NCBI RefSeq assembly: GCF_015352455.1
Contig: NZ_JADKPN010000001.1
Span: 930,001 to 994,000 of the forward strand
Direction: 5' to 3'
DNA from: Nocardioides islandensis
GTDB lineage: Bacteria; Actinomycetota; Actinomycetes; Propionibacteriales; Nocardioidaceae
DNA length: 64,000 nucleotides
Part shown: positions 49,092-58,318 of the stretch, piece by piece
How the letters are laid out: every line of letters starts with the position of its first letter
How positions within the stretch are numbered: position 1 is the stretch's first letter
Position numbers and translations under genes: made by a program
The notes under the pieces: generated by a model
What the model was told of the DNA's origin: nothing
Database searches by the model: none
Seen by the model: only the letters and a program-made list of their open reading frames with translations

Positions 49092-50728
49092 GAGTCATCA
49101 GACTGCTGCTGGTCGCTCTCGTACCGCTGGCGATCCTCGGCGTCTTCTTCGTCCTGCCGGTGACGGGCATGGTGTCGCGGGGCTTCTGGACCGACGGGTC
49201 GTTCGACCCCGGCGGCGTGCTGGACGTGCTCACCCGGCCGCGCGTGCACCGCGTCCTGTGGTTCACGCTCTGGAGCGCGGCCCTCGGCACCCTGTTCTCC
49301 CTGGCGCTCGGGCTGCCGGCCGCGCACGTGCTCTACCGGCGGCGGATCCGGGGCGGCAGCGTCCTCAGGGCCGCCCTGCTGGCGCCGTTCGTGCTGCCGA
49401 CGGTCGTGGTCGGCGTCTCCTTCCGGCAGCTGCTGACGGCCAGCGGGCCGCTCGGCTTCCTGGGCCTGGACGGCACGCCGGCCGCGATCATCGCCGGCCT
49501 GGTGTTCTTCAACGCCTCCGTCGTGATCCGGGTGGTCGGCGGCGCGTGGGAGTCGCTGGACCCGCGACCGGCCGAGGCGGCCGCCGCCCTGGGCGCGACG
49601 CCGTTCCAGGTGCTCCGCACGGTCACGCTGCCCGCCCTGCGGCCGGCCGTCGTGAGTGCTGCCAGCGTCGTGTTCCTCTTCTGCGCCACGGCCTTCGGCG
49701 TCGTGCTCACCCTCGGCGGGTTGCGCTACAGCTCGGTCGAGACCGAGATCTACCTGCTCACCACCAACCTCCTCGACCTCCAGGCAGCGGCAGCGCTCTC
49801 GGTGCTGCAGCTGGTCGTCGTGGTCGGCCTGCTGCTCGCGGCCGCACGTGCCCGGCGTACGGCGGACCCGTCGCTGGCCCGCGTGGTCGCGCGGCCGCGC
49901 CGGCTGGCCCGCGGCGACGTACCCGCCCTGGTCGCGACCTCGGTCCTCGCGCTGCTCGTGCTCGGCCCGATCGCCGCCCTGGTCGCCGGATCGCTGCGCA
50001 CCGACGGTGCGTGGAGCCTGGCCAACTACCGCGCTCTCGAGACGACCGGCCAATCTTCCGGCCAGCAGCATGCCCTGCTCGTCCCCGTCACGGACGCGCT
50101 GATGACCTCGCTGCGGACCGCCGTCGACGCGACCTGGATGTCCCTGCTGCTCGGCCTCACGGTCGCGGTCGTGGCCACCCGGCGGTCGCGCTCCCGGTCC
50201 GAGCGGCGGGTGCGGACGGTGCTCGACGGCCTCTTCATGCTGCCGCTCGGGGTGTCGGCGGTGACGCTGGGCTTCGGGTTCCTCATCACCCTCGACCGGC
50301 CGCCGCTCGACCTGCGCGACTCGCCGCTGCTCGTGCCGATCGCCCAGGCCCTGGTGGCCCTTCCGCTCGTCGTGCGCACCCTGGTCCCCGTGCTCGGCAG
50401 CGTCGACGACCGGCTGCGCCAGGCCGCCGCCACGCTGGGCGCGTCCCCGTTCCGCGCGGCCCTGACCGTCGACCTGCCGGTGGTCGGTCGGCCCCTCCTG
50501 GCGTCGGCCGGCTTCGCGTTCGCCGTGTCGCTCGGGGAGTTCGGCGCGACGTCGTTCCTCGCCCGTGACGAGCACCCGACCCTGCCCGTCGTCATCTTCG
50601 GTCTGATCGGCCACCCTGGCCCGATGAACTACGGCATGGCGCTGGCCGCCTCGGTCGTGCTCGCCGCGACCACGGCCACCGTCATGCTGGCGGTGGAGCG
50701 GCTGCACGTGCCGGTCGGGAGCACCTGA
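49088..50728 (+). CDS. thiP: Thiamine ABC transporter permease (fused double permease)
   Basis: A 546-residue permease with about 12 membrane helices in two homologous halves, as in ThiP. Each half has an EAA-type loop facing the ATPase: RPAEAAAALGATPFQVLRTV in the first half and RLRQAAATLGASPFRAALTV in the second. The ATG at 49088 overlaps the thiB stop as ATGA, and the last base of the gene is the A of the thiQ start (TGATG). The open frame extends far upstream only as a shadow of thiB. It forms the membrane channel for thiamine import. Confidence 0.94.
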   Translation: MRVIRLLLVALVPLAILGVFFVLPVTGMVSRGFWTDGSFDPGGVLDVLTRPRVHRVLWFTLWSAALGTLFSLALGLPAAHVLYRRRIRGGSVLRAALLAPFVLPTVVVGVSFRQLLTASGPLGFLGLDGTPAAIIAGLVFFNASVVIRVVGGAWESLDPRPAEAAAALGATPFQVLRTVTLPALRPAVVSAASVVFLFCATAFGVVLTLGGLRYSSVETEIYLLTTNLLDLQAAAALSVLQLVVVVGLLLAAARARRTADPSLARVVARPRRLARGDVPALVATSVLALLVLGPIAALVAGSLRTDGAWSLANYRALETTGQSSGQQHALLVPVTDALMTSLRTAVDATWMSLLLGLTVAVVATRRSRSRSERRVRTVLDGLFMLPLGVSAVTLGFGFLITLDRPPLDLRDSPLLVPIAQALVALPLVVRTLVPVLGSVDDRLRQAAATLGASPFRAALTVDLPVVGRPLLASAGFAFAVSLGEFGATSFLARDEHPTLPVVIFGLIGHPGPMNYGMALAASVVLAATTATVMLAVERLHVPVGST

Positions 50729-51726
50729 TGCTGTCGCTGCGAGACGTGTCCGTCGCCTACGACGGCGTCCCGGCCGTCACCGACGTCGACCTCGAGCTGC
50801 CGGACGGCCAGGTGCTCGCCGTGCTGGGTCCGTCCGGGTGCGGCAAGTCCACGATCCTGCGGGCCGTCGCCGGGCTCGAGCCGCTGTCCGGGGGATCGGT
50901 GAGCTGGGACGGCGCCGACCTGGCCGGCGTACCGACCCACAGGCGCGGCTTCGCGCTGCTCTTCCAGGACGGGCAGCTGTTCCCGCAGCTGACCGTGGCC
51001 CGCAACGTGGGGTACGCGCCGCGGCTTCGGCGCGCGCCGGACACGGCGAAGCGCGTCGGCGAGCTGCTCGAGCTCGTCGGGCTGGCGGGGTACGGCGACC
51101 GGCTGCCCGGCACGCTCTCCGGCGGGGAGCGGCAGCGGGTGGCGCTGGCTCGAGCCCTGGCCGCCGAGCCGCGGCTGCTGCTGCTCGACGAGCCGCTGTC
51201 GGCCCTCGACACCGGACTGCGCGAGCGCCTGGCCGTGGACCTGCGCGCGATCCTGCGGACGGCGGGCACGACCGCGCTGATGGTGACCCACGACCACGAG
51301 GAGGCGTTCACCGTCTCGGACCGGATGGCGGTCATGCGGGCCGGGCGGGTCGTGCAGGAGGGCCCGATCGCCGACGTCTGGCGTGAGCCGGCGGACCCGG
51401 AGACCGCGCTGTTCCTCGGGTACGCCCGGGTGTTCCGCGCTGCGGCCGCCGCAGCAGTCCTGGCGGCCGCGGGCCGGCCGCCCGCCGCCGCGGTCGCCGT
51501 ACGCCGCTCCGCGCTGTCCCTCGACCCCTCCGGTCCGCTCGCGGCGACCGTCGTGTCGTCACGGGCGACGCCCGAGCAGGTACGCCTCGTGGTCGACGCC
51601 GACGGCGTCGGCGAGGCGGACGCCGTCGCGCCGCTGGACAGCCATCCGGGGGTCGGACAGCGGGTGCGGTTGGCCGTCGACCCCGGGCGCCTCGCCGTCT
51701 GGGAGTCGGCTCCGGCCGCCTCCTAG
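50728..51726 (+). CDS. thiQ: Thiamine ABC transporter ATP-binding protein with C-terminal TOBE-like domain
   Basis: A 332-residue ABC ATPase. Walker A is GPSGCGKST (34-42). The Q-loop is in LLFQDGQLFPQLTVARN, the signature is LSGGERQRVALARAL, Walker B is RLLLLDEPLSALD and the switch His is in MVTHDHEEAF. The last 90 residues (AAVAVRRSALSLDPSG, then RQRVRLAVD-like VGQRVRLAVDPGRLAVW) form a TOBE-like regulatory domain that the short E. coli ThiQ lacks. It powers thiamine import with ThiB and ThiP, and the operon is under the TPP riboswitch. Confidence 0.94.
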   Translation: MLSLRDVSVAYDGVPAVTDVDLELPDGQVLAVLGPSGCGKSTILRAVAGLEPLSGGSVSWDGADLAGVPTHRRGFALLFQDGQLFPQLTVARNVGYAPRLRRAPDTAKRVGELLELVGLAGYGDRLPGTLSGGERQRVALARALAAEPRLLLLDEPLSALDTGLRERLAVDLRAILRTAGTTALMVTHDHEEAFTVSDRMAVMRAGRVVQEGPIADVWREPADPETALFLGYARVFRAAAAAAVLAAAGRPPAAAVAVRRSALSLDPSGPLAATVVSSRATPEQVRLVVDADGVGEADAVAPLDSHPGVGQRVRLAVDPGRLAVWESAPAAS

Positions 51727-51736
51727 ACTGACGGCC

Positions 51737-52783
51737 GTGTATCGCCGTGCCTACGCCTTGCTCGTAGGCATCGCCGTCGTGATGGGCGTGCTCGCCGTCG
51801 TCGCGGCGATCTCGCTCGACAAGCGTCTCGTGGACCCCGAGGGCTTCCTCGGCCCGTCGTGGCTGCGGCTGCCGCTGCTCGTCGGCGCGGCGTTCGGGCT
51901 CGACCTGATCCCGCGGACCCTGTGGCAGTCGCGCTTCAAGCCCGTCGACATGCCGGCGGCCTTCATGCGACGCGTGCGCACGCACTGGACCCGCGAGCGC
52001 TGGACGCTCGTGGTGATGGGGCTGGTCTGCTTCTACATCACCTACGTGTCGTACCGGAACCTCAAGTCCTACCTGCCCTTCGTGATGGGCGAGACCAAGT
52101 ACGACCGCACGCTGCACCTCGTCGACCGGATGCTGATGTTCGGCCACGAGCCGGCGCTGGTGCTGCACCACGTGCTCGGCACCGGGATCGCGGCGCACGT
52201 GCTCAGCTACGTGTACCTGTGGTTCCTGCCGCTGGTCCCGCTGGCCCTGACCGCGTGGCTGATCTGGTCGCGCAACATCACCTACGGCTACTGGTTCGCG
52301 ACCTCCCAGAGCATCGCCTGGGGTCTGGGCACGCTGTCGTACTACGCGCTGCCGACGCTCGGCCCCGGGCTTCAGTACAGCTTCATCTACACCGACCTCC
52401 CCGACACCCCGACCTCGCAGCTCATGGAGTCGCTGGTGGGCATCCGGCAGCGGGTGGTGTGGAGCGGCGTCGAGAGCGCGGTCCAGTCGGTCGCCGGGTT
52501 CGCCAGCCTGCACTGCGCGATCACCCTGCTCGTCGCGATGATGGTCCAGTACACGGTCCGCAACCGGTACCTGCGCCTGGTCTTCTGGGTGAACTTCTGC
52601 CTGACGGTCATCGCCACCATCTACTTCGGCTGGCACTACATCGCCGACGACGTCGCCGGCATCATGATCGCCCTCGTCGCCTTTTACGTCGGCGGCGTCG
52701 CCTCCGGCCAGAAGTTCGAGCGCCACGGCCTGGCCTCCCACCCCACGGCCGACTCCGCCGCCGTACCGGTCCTCGAGGACTGA
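51737..52783 (+). CDS. PAP2-superfamily membrane enzyme (AUR1/inositolphosphotransferase-like)
   Basis: A 348-residue polytopic protein with about 7-8 hydrophobic helices. The PAP2 motifs seen are FASLHCAITLLVAMM (C2, S-x-H) and FGWHYIADDVAGIMIAL (C3, H-x3-D). The first motif is not the simple K-x6-RP; RQRVVWSGVESAVQ lies in its place. Relatives transfer phosphoinositol or other head groups, or dephosphorylate lipids. The GTG at 51737 gives an immediate first helix. It starts 10 bases after thiQ and might be transcribed with it, but nothing links it to thiamine. Confidence 0.82.
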   Translation: MYRRAYALLVGIAVVMGVLAVVAAISLDKRLVDPEGFLGPSWLRLPLLVGAAFGLDLIPRTLWQSRFKPVDMPAAFMRRVRTHWTRERWTLVVMGLVCFYITYVSYRNLKSYLPFVMGETKYDRTLHLVDRMLMFGHEPALVLHHVLGTGIAAHVLSYVYLWFLPLVPLALTAWLIWSRNITYGYWFATSQSIAWGLGTLSYYALPTLGPGLQYSFIYTDLPDTPTSQLMESLVGIRQRVVWSGVESAVQSVAGFASLHCAITLLVAMMVQYTVRNRYLRLVFWVNFCLTVIATIYFGWHYIADDVAGIMIALVAFYVGGVASGQKFERHGLASHPTADSAAVPVLED

Positions 52784-52820
52784 GCTCTCCGTCCGGGGTG
52801 GGTTTTTCCCCAGGCCCCGC

Positions 52821-52898
52821 CGCTTGTAACGCGGTGTTAGGGGCACTTCCCACGCGTTGTAACGCGTGGGAAGAGGGCATAACACCGCGTTACATGCG
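52821..52898. repeat. 78-bp nested palindrome
   Basis: The inner stem is CTTCCCACGCGTT (52846-52858) with its exact complement at 52861-52873, 13 bp around GT. The outer stem is GTAACGCGGTGTTA (52826-52839) with its complement at 52880-52893, 14 bp, extended by a T-A pair and by CGC/GCG. Six unpaired bases on each side (GGGGCA and AGGGCA) separate the stems. It lies 37 bases after the PAP2 stop and could terminate it. Confidence 0.88.
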
Positions 52899-53132
52899 CC
52901 ACCCGCCGTGAATGACAAGCATGTAGTTCGTCAAGGCGACACGCCGGTAACTGGTGGGAAATTTGGGGAAAATGTTCCCTCTGTGACGAAATCGCACTAG
53001 CGTTCCCGAAGTGCCTCGGGCGATGGGGAAGTCGCCCGAGGCACTTCCAACGCAACACGTGCAGTGAGTCCACCGGGGCTTGCGAGCCGACGACGGGGAA
53101 GTCGCCGGCGAGGAGCTGAGGAGTACGCCGAC
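52899..53132 (+). promoter_or_regulatory. Structured leader of the NlpC/P60 gene
   Basis: There are two hairpins with the same GGGGAA loop. The first is 53008-53023/53032-53047, a 16-bp perfect stem starting GAAGTGCCTCGGG. The second is 53086-53094/53101-53109 (GCCGACGAC/GTCGCCGGC, one mismatch). Upstream is a GGGAAATTTGGGG AT-rich patch that may be the promoter. NlpC/P60 genes are often riboswitch-controlled (c-di-AMP), but I could not match that consensus here. Confidence 0.5.
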
Positions 53133-54524
53133 GTGCGCCAGTTGTTCGGCCGGCACGCAGCCGGTGTGGCGTGCGCGCTGACCCTGACGGCCGGGCTGGT
53201 CGGGACGCCCGGGTGGGTCGCGGTCGCCGGCGAGCCGGACGGCCATCCCACCCGCGCCGACGTCCGCGCCGCGCGCGACGCGGCCACCGACAAGGCGGGC
53301 CAGGTGGCCTCGGTCCAGGGGCGGCTGATCGACGCACAGCACCACCTGCGCCAGACCGAGATCCGCGTCGCCCAGGCCGAGGAGGCGTTCAACGCCGCCC
53401 GCTGGCACCTGCGCGAGGCCCGGAGCAAGGCCAGGGACGCCGACGCGAGCGACCAGATCGCCGCGGCCCAGCTCGAGGACATGCGCAACCAGTACGTCGA
53501 CACCATCACCTCGGCGTACGAGAGCGCCCCCTCGCTCACCGCCCTCTCCTCGATCATGAAGTCCGACGGCATCGAGACCGTCCTGGACCGGACGGCGTCC
53601 TACCGCAACGCCCAGGCCGCGCTCGGTTTCGTGTACGACGACTTCACGGTCGCCTCGCTGCTCGCCGGCGTCGCCAGCCGGCAGGCGGCCGACGCGCGAG
53701 CCGCCGCCGACGCGCTGGCCGACCAGACCCGGAGGGCCCGGGCGGCTGCACGGATCGCCCAGCGGCAGGCCGGCGCCGAGGCGCACGCCGTCGGGGCCGA
53801 GCGCACCGCGCTCATCGCCGAGCTCGCCCGCCTCCAGGACATCAGCGTTGCCCTGGCCGAGCAGCGTCAGGAGTGGCTGGAGAAGCAGGCCGAGCCGACG
53901 CCGACGCCCACGCCGACCCCGACCCCGACGCCGGACCCGACGCCGACGGTCGCGCCGACCCCGACGGTGCAGCCCACCCAGCAGCCCACCAAGCAGCCGA
54001 CGAGCGTCCCGACGTCGGCTCCCACGTCGGCGCCGACGACCCAGGCCACGCCAACGCCCGCCGCGACCACGAGCGCCACACCGACCCCCACCCCCACGCC
54101 TACCGCGAGCGCCCCCCCAACGCCGACGGCCCCGCCCACGACGACACCCCCCGCGCCGGCGGGCGGGGCCGGCGCGGCGATCGCGTTCGCGCAGGCCCAG
54201 ATCGGCGACCCGTACCAGTGGGGCGCCTCCGGCCCGGACAAGTGGGACTGCTCGGGCCTGACCATGAAGGCCTGGCAGGCCGGCGGCATCGCGCTGCCGC
54301 ACTACTCAGCGGGTCAGTACACCGCCAGCACGCCCATCACCGAGGACCAGCTCCAGCCGGGCGACCTGCTTTTCTGGGGTTCCTCGAGCGACCCGGACTC
54401 GATCTACCACGTCGCCCTGTACCTCGGCGGCGGGATGATGATCCACGCCCCGAGGACGGGCGAGACCGTCCGCACAGCCCCCATCGACGAGTGGATCAGC
54501 CCCAACTTCTTCGCCCGGCCGTGA
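53133..54524 (+). CDS. Secreted NlpC/P60 peptidoglycan hydrolase with coiled coil and Pro/Thr linker
   Basis: A 463-residue exported hydrolase. The signal peptide is about residues 1-32 (ending near WVAVAG). A coiled coil follows (about 40-250; AQAEEAFNAARWHLREARSK). Then comes a low-complexity PTPTP/PTSAPTSAP linker of about 90 residues and a C-terminal NlpC/P60 domain. The catalytic Cys373 is in KWDCSGLTMKAW, with His in IYHVALYLG and the third residue in MMIHAPRTG. It should cut peptide stems in the cell wall, and the coiled coil is the usual self-inhibition module (RipA-like). GTG 53133 is chosen over 53064 for its GAGGAG site 9 bases upstream. Confidence 0.92.
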   Translation: MRQLFGRHAAGVACALTLTAGLVGTPGWVAVAGEPDGHPTRADVRAARDAATDKAGQVASVQGRLIDAQHHLRQTEIRVAQAEEAFNAARWHLREARSKARDADASDQIAAAQLEDMRNQYVDTITSAYESAPSLTALSSIMKSDGIETVLDRTASYRNAQAALGFVYDDFTVASLLAGVASRQAADARAAADALADQTRRARAAARIAQRQAGAEAHAVGAERTALIAELARLQDISVALAEQRQEWLEKQAEPTPTPTPTPTPTPDPTPTVAPTPTVQPTQQPTKQPTSVPTSAPTSAPTTQATPTPAATTSATPTPTPTPTASAPPTPTAPPTTTPPAPAGGAGAAIAFAQAQIGDPYQWGASGPDKWDCSGLTMKAWQAGGIALPHYSAGQYTASTPITEDQLQPGDLLFWGSSSDPDSIYHVALYLGGGMMIHAPRTGETVRTAPIDEWISPNFFARP

Positions 54525-54698
54525 CTCCGGATGGGACCGGTTTGAAGCGTCCGGCGCGCCGTCACGCCTTGGACTGAGGAGGCGTGGCCGCCCTCGGGCG
54601 ACCGTCAGACGAACGAGGACCGGCGGACGCGCCGACGAGGGAAAGGCGTGACGCTGCAGCGCGCCGGACACGCCCCGAAGCGGAGCGGAGGGGCAAAT
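54525..54698. terminator. Long-range inverted repeat between convergent genes
   Basis: The left arm 54547-54570 (GCGTCCGGCGCGC and CGTCACGCCTT) pairs with AAGGCGTGACG (54643-54653) and GCGCGCCGGACACGC (about 54659-54673), with a few unpaired bases. The 72 bases between the arms are GC-rich without a clear gene. It could end both the NlpC/P60 and the sulfotransferase transcripts. Confidence 0.6.
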
Positions 54699-55625
54699 TC
54701 AACCAGCTTTCGCATGAGCGGGCGCGGGTCCGGGGCGCACGTCGACCCGGGCGGCGAACCGCTCGGCCAGCTCGGTGGGCGACATGCGGCCGGAGAGGAT
54801 GCGCACGGTCGGCCAGGCGTCGATGTCGAGCTTGGAGGTGGCGCGGAAGGACGCCAGGTCGGCGGCGTACAGCTGGGCCAGTGACGCCACGTCGGCCGCC
54901 GTCGGGGCGGTGCCGATGACCCGCTCGGGGCCGCTCATCACGCGGGCGGGCTCCGGCGGGCGGTGGTACCGGTCCACGCCGAGGAAGTCGGTCAGCCGGT
55001 CCAGGGCGGTCGGGAAGTCCGCGAGCATCGCCCGGAACTCCAGCCACAGCCACTGCTCACGCGGGAAGACCTGCAGCCCGCGGGTCAGCTGCTCGCCGTA
55101 GTAGCCGCGCGCGACGCCGGAGCGCTGCTTGAACGCCAGCGACGGCACGTCGGGGAGCTCGCTCGGCGTGGTCGACGGGCGGAACTCGGTGATGAACTCC
55201 GGCCAGTCCGGCGACGTCGTCCAGCGCCCGCGCAGCATCGTCCAGTGCGAGAACAACCGCTCCAGCGGGTCGCGGAAGACCGCGATCAGCCGCATGTCGG
55301 GGTTGTAGCGGTGCATCCGCTCCAGGGCGTGCGGCCAGAAGAGGTACGCCGGCGTGGCGTCGCCGGCGATCAGGTGCTGCGGCTTGCGCCGTGGGGCGCG
55401 GTAGCCGGCGTAGTCCGGGTGCTCCCAGTCGACGTCCTCGCGGGTGAAGTACTGGAGCTCCTTGCGCGGCGCGCGGGCCACCTGCGGGTGCCGGTCGAGC
55501 GCCGTGGAGAGGGTCGACGTGCCGCTCTTCTGGGCTCCCACGATCGAGAAGCTGTACGGCAGCCACTCGTGCACGCCTGCGTCGACGCGGCCGCCCTGCC
55601 TGGAGTCCCTCGACACGTTCCTCAC
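54699..55625 (-). CDS. Sulfotransferase family protein
   Basis: A 308-residue PAPS-dependent sulfotransferase of the heparan-sulfate NDST-like type. The 5'-phosphosulfate loop is FSIVGAQKSGTSTLSTAL near the N-terminus. The 3'-phosphate site is RLIAVFRDPLERLFSHWTML, with the conserved Arg and Ser. LIAGDATPAYLFWPHALERM is the usual GEATPxYL-like segment. It transfers sulfate to a glycan, lipid or small molecule. Starts at 55625 (GTG) or 55574 (GTG) both fit; the first is used. No PAPS synthesis genes are nearby. It diverges from the acyl-CoA oxidase gene. Confidence 0.88.
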   Translation of the reverse strand: MRNVSRDSRQGGRVDAGVHEWLPYSFSIVGAQKSGTSTLSTALDRHPQVARAPRKELQYFTREDVDWEHPDYAGYRAPRRKPQHLIAGDATPAYLFWPHALERMHRYNPDMRLIAVFRDPLERLFSHWTMLRGRWTTSPDWPEFITEFRPSTTPSELPDVPSLAFKQRSGVARGYYGEQLTRGLQVFPREQWLWLEFRAMLADFPTALDRLTDFLGVDRYHRPPEPARVMSGPERVIGTAPTAADVASLAQLYAADLASFRATSKLDIDAWPTVRILSGRMSPTELAERFAARVDVRPGPAPAHAKAG

Positions 55626-55687
55626 CTGTTCGGTCGGGCGCGAATCTACCAAGTGTCGAGCCTCTCCTCCCCGGTAGCGTGAAATCC

Positions 55688-57721
55688 ATGGCCACCGACG
55701 CCGCCAGCGACATCGAGACCCACACGGTGCCACCTGACGCCGACGAAACCCCCATCGCCGAGGCCCCGCCGCCGCCACCGGACGTGGACGTCGCGGAGCT
55801 CACCGCCCTGCTCGACGGACGGTACGCCGAGGTGCGCGACCTGGTCCGCCGCAACCTCACGACGTACGCCTCGATCCTCGAGGAGGCCGAGACCCTGCCG
55901 CGCGACGAGTACCGCGACAAGGTCCGCGACCTGGTGCTCGAGATGGCCGCCACCGGGCAGACGGGGATGGGCTTCCCGACCGAGCACGGCGGCGGGGGCG
56001 ACATCGGCGCGTCGGTCGCGGCGTTCGAGACGCTGGCGTACGGCGACCTGTCGGTGCTGGTGAAGACGGGCGTCCAGTTCGGGCTGTTCGGCGGCGCGAT
56101 CCTCCAGCTGGGCACTCGACGCCACCACGACGCCTACCTGCGCGACCTGGTGACCGGGAAGCTGCTCGGCTGCTTCGCGATGACCGAGACCGGGCACGGC
56201 AGCAACGTGCAGGCGCTCGGCACGGTGGCGACGTACGACGCCGGCGCCGGGGAGTTCGTCATCACGACGCCGGTCGACGAGCTGGGCGAGGAGTCACGCA
56301 AGGACTACATCGGCAACGCGGCCCGGCACGCGCGGCTGGCCGTGGTCTTCGCGCAGCTGGACACCCAGGGCGAGCGGCACGGCGTGCACGCGTTCGTCGT
56401 GCCCATCCGCGACGAGTCGGGAGCGGTGCTGCCCGGCGTGCGCGTCGAGGACGACGGCCTCAAGCTCGGCCTCAACGGCGTGGACAACGGGCGGCTGTGG
56501 TTCGACGGCGTGCGGGTGCCGCGGGAGGCGCTGCTCAACCAGTTCGCCGACGTGGCCGAGGACGGCACGTACTCCAGCGACATCGAGAACCCGAACCGCC
56601 GCTTCTTCACCATGCTCGGCACGCTGGTCCAGGGCCGGGTGTGCGTGGGCGGCGCCGGGATCAACGCGGCCAAGGTCGCGCTGGCGATCGCGGTGAGGTA
56701 CGGCGTGCGCCGGCGGCAGTTCGAGGCCGTGAGCGAGGACGAGGAACAGCTCCTCCTCGACTACGGGATGCACCAGCGGCGGCTGTTCCCACTGCTGGCG
56801 CGGACGTACGCGCTGCACTTCGCCCAGGAGGTCGTCGCCGCGCGGCTGCACGAGGTGTTCTCCCGTGGACCGACCGGCGACGTCGACGAGAAGGGGCGCC
56901 GCGAGCTGGAGTCGCGGGCGGCAGGCACCAAGGCGCTGGGCACCTGGCACGCGACGCGGACGATCCAGGAGTGCCGGGAGGCGTGCGGCGGGGCCGGGTA
57001 CCTCGCGGTGAACCGGTTCGCCGCCCTCAAGGCGGACACCGACGTGTTCACGACGTTCGAGGGCGACAACCACGTGCTGCTGCAGCTGGTCGCGAAGGGG
57101 CTGCTGACCGACTACGCGGGCGAGTTCGAGGAGATGGACCAGCTCGGGATGGTGCGGTTCGTGGCCGGGATGGCCGTCGACACGGTCGTCGAGCGGACCA
57201 GCGTGCACAAGCTGCTGGAGCGCATCAAGGACGTGCTGCCCGGTGGCGAGAAGTGGGACGACGAGGCGGGGATCCTCGACACCAACTACCACCTGGCGAT
57301 GCTCCGGTTCCGCGAGGAGCACCAGCTCGCCGGGGTCGCGCGCCGGCTCAAGCGGGGCATCGACGCGGGCCGCCATCCCGGAGAGGTGTTCTCGCGGGTG
57401 CAGGACCACGTGATCGCGGCCGCCCGCTCGCACGTGGAGCGGCTGGTGCTCGAGGCGTTCGTCGACAAGCTCGCCGCGCTCCCCGAGTCGGAGAACCGCC
57501 GCGCGCTGTCACTCCTCTGCGACCTGCACGCGCTGTCGGTCATCGAGGCGGACCGGGCCTGGTTCATGGAGCACGGCCGGCTCACCGTCGTACGGTCCAA
57601 GGCGATCTCCCGCGAGGTGAACCGGCTCTGCCGGCGCGTGCGGCCGATCGCCGTGGAGCTCGTCGACGCGTTCGGCGTACCTCCCAGCATGCTGCGCTCG
57701 CCGGACCTGGTCGGCTCGTGA
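55688..57721 (+). CDS. Acyl-CoA oxidase/dehydrogenase
   Basis: A 677-residue flavoprotein of the acyl-CoA oxidase type, longer than bacterial acyl-CoA dehydrogenases (about 380). The N-terminus is acidic and Pro-rich (DETPIAEAPPPPPDVD). The FAD/substrate block is LGCFAMTETGHGSNVQALGT, with the later RKDYIGNAARHARLAVVF loop and the CREACGGAGYLAVNRFA segment. DVFTTFEGDNHVLLQLVAKG holds the expected catalytic Glu. It should form trans-2-enoyl-CoA, giving H2O2 if it is a true oxidase. ATG 55688 is used; a GTG three codons earlier is possible. It overlaps the next hydrolase gene by four bases. Confidence 0.92.
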   Translation: MATDAASDIETHTVPPDADETPIAEAPPPPPDVDVAELTALLDGRYAEVRDLVRRNLTTYASILEEAETLPRDEYRDKVRDLVLEMAATGQTGMGFPTEHGGGGDIGASVAAFETLAYGDLSVLVKTGVQFGLFGGAILQLGTRRHHDAYLRDLVTGKLLGCFAMTETGHGSNVQALGTVATYDAGAGEFVITTPVDELGEESRKDYIGNAARHARLAVVFAQLDTQGERHGVHAFVVPIRDESGAVLPGVRVEDDGLKLGLNGVDNGRLWFDGVRVPREALLNQFADVAEDGTYSSDIENPNRRFFTMLGTLVQGRVCVGGAGINAAKVALAIAVRYGVRRRQFEAVSEDEEQLLLDYGMHQRRLFPLLARTYALHFAQEVVAARLHEVFSRGPTGDVDEKGRRELESRAAGTKALGTWHATRTIQECREACGGAGYLAVNRFAALKADTDVFTTFEGDNHVLLQLVAKGLLTDYAGEFEEMDQLGMVRFVAGMAVDTVVERTSVHKLLERIKDVLPGGEKWDDEAGILDTNYHLAMLRFREEHQLAGVARRLKRGIDAGRHPGEVFSRVQDHVIAAARSHVERLVLEAFVDKLAALPESENRRALSLLCDLHALSVIEADRAWFMEHGRLTVVRSKAISREVNRLCRRVRPIAVELVDAFGVPPSMLRSPDLVGS

Positions 57722-58314
57722 CCGCCCGCAGGTTCCCGCCGGGTGTGCCGACCGACGTGTGGGAGCCCGCGGGAGACCCGGTCGGCCTCGCCGTCGTGCT
57801 GCCGGGTCGCGGCTACCCGCCGGCCGCGCCGGGCTGCGCGTACGCCGGGTACGTGCTGCGCGCCGCCGGCTGGCGCGTCCGCGACGTCTGGTGGGAGCCG
57901 CCGGACAACGACTCGCTCTCGCTCGCCGAGGAGGTCTCGTGGGTGCGCGACCAGCTCGCGACGGCCGTGGGCGAGCACCAGGGCCCGGTGCTCGTGGTCG
58001 GCAAGTCGCTCGGCACGTACGCCGCGGCGCTGGCGGCCGAGCGCGAGTACCCCGCCATCTGGCTCACCCCGCTGCTGGTGGTGCCCGAGCTCGTCGAGGC
58101 CATCCGCGCCAACCCGGCCCGGCAGCTGCTCGTCGGCGGGACCACCGACCGGCTCTGGGACGCGGACGTCGCCGCCTCGCTGGCCGCCGACGGCTGCGAC
58201 GTGCTCCAGCTCGACGGCATCGACCACGGCCTCATCGACCCCTCGGACGCGTTCCGCTCCGTCGACGCCCTGGCCGAGATCACCCGCGCGATGGCGAGGT
58301 TCGTGGCCCGCTGA
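57718..58314 (+). CDS. Small alpha/beta hydrolase
   Basis: A 198-residue minimal alpha/beta hydrolase. The nucleophile elbow is LVVGKSLGTYAAALAAE, the acid is probably in VGGTTDRLWDAD and the His in LDGIDHGLIDP. It begins PPGVPTDVWEPAGDPVGLAV with an oxyanion-region LPGRGYPPAAPG. It resembles dienelactone-hydrolase- or KANL3-like small hydrolases. The GTG start overlaps the acyl-CoA oxidase stop (GTGA), which suggests a shared pathway such as acyl-thioester or ester processing. It is followed by two strong palindromes. Confidence 0.85.
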   Translation: MTARRFPPGVPTDVWEPAGDPVGLAVVLPGRGYPPAAPGCAYAGYVLRAAGWRVRDVWWEPPDNDSLSLAEEVSWVRDQLATAVGEHQGPVLVVGKSLGTYAAALAAEREYPAIWLTPLLVVPELVEAIRANPARQLLVGGTTDRLWDADVAASLAADGCDVLQLDGIDHGLIDPSDAFRSVDALAEITRAMARFVAR

Positions 58315-58318
58315 GCGC

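Noticed and set aside
52950..53132. c-di-AMP (ydaO) riboswitch before the NlpC/P60 gene
   Set aside because: The gene type invites it, but I could not align the conserved ydaO core to the sequence, so only structured leader is reported.
53890..54165. CRISPR-like or tandem-repeat array in the NlpC/P60 gene
   Set aside because: The repetition is the coding sequence of a Pro/Thr linker; units are short, in frame and without spacers.
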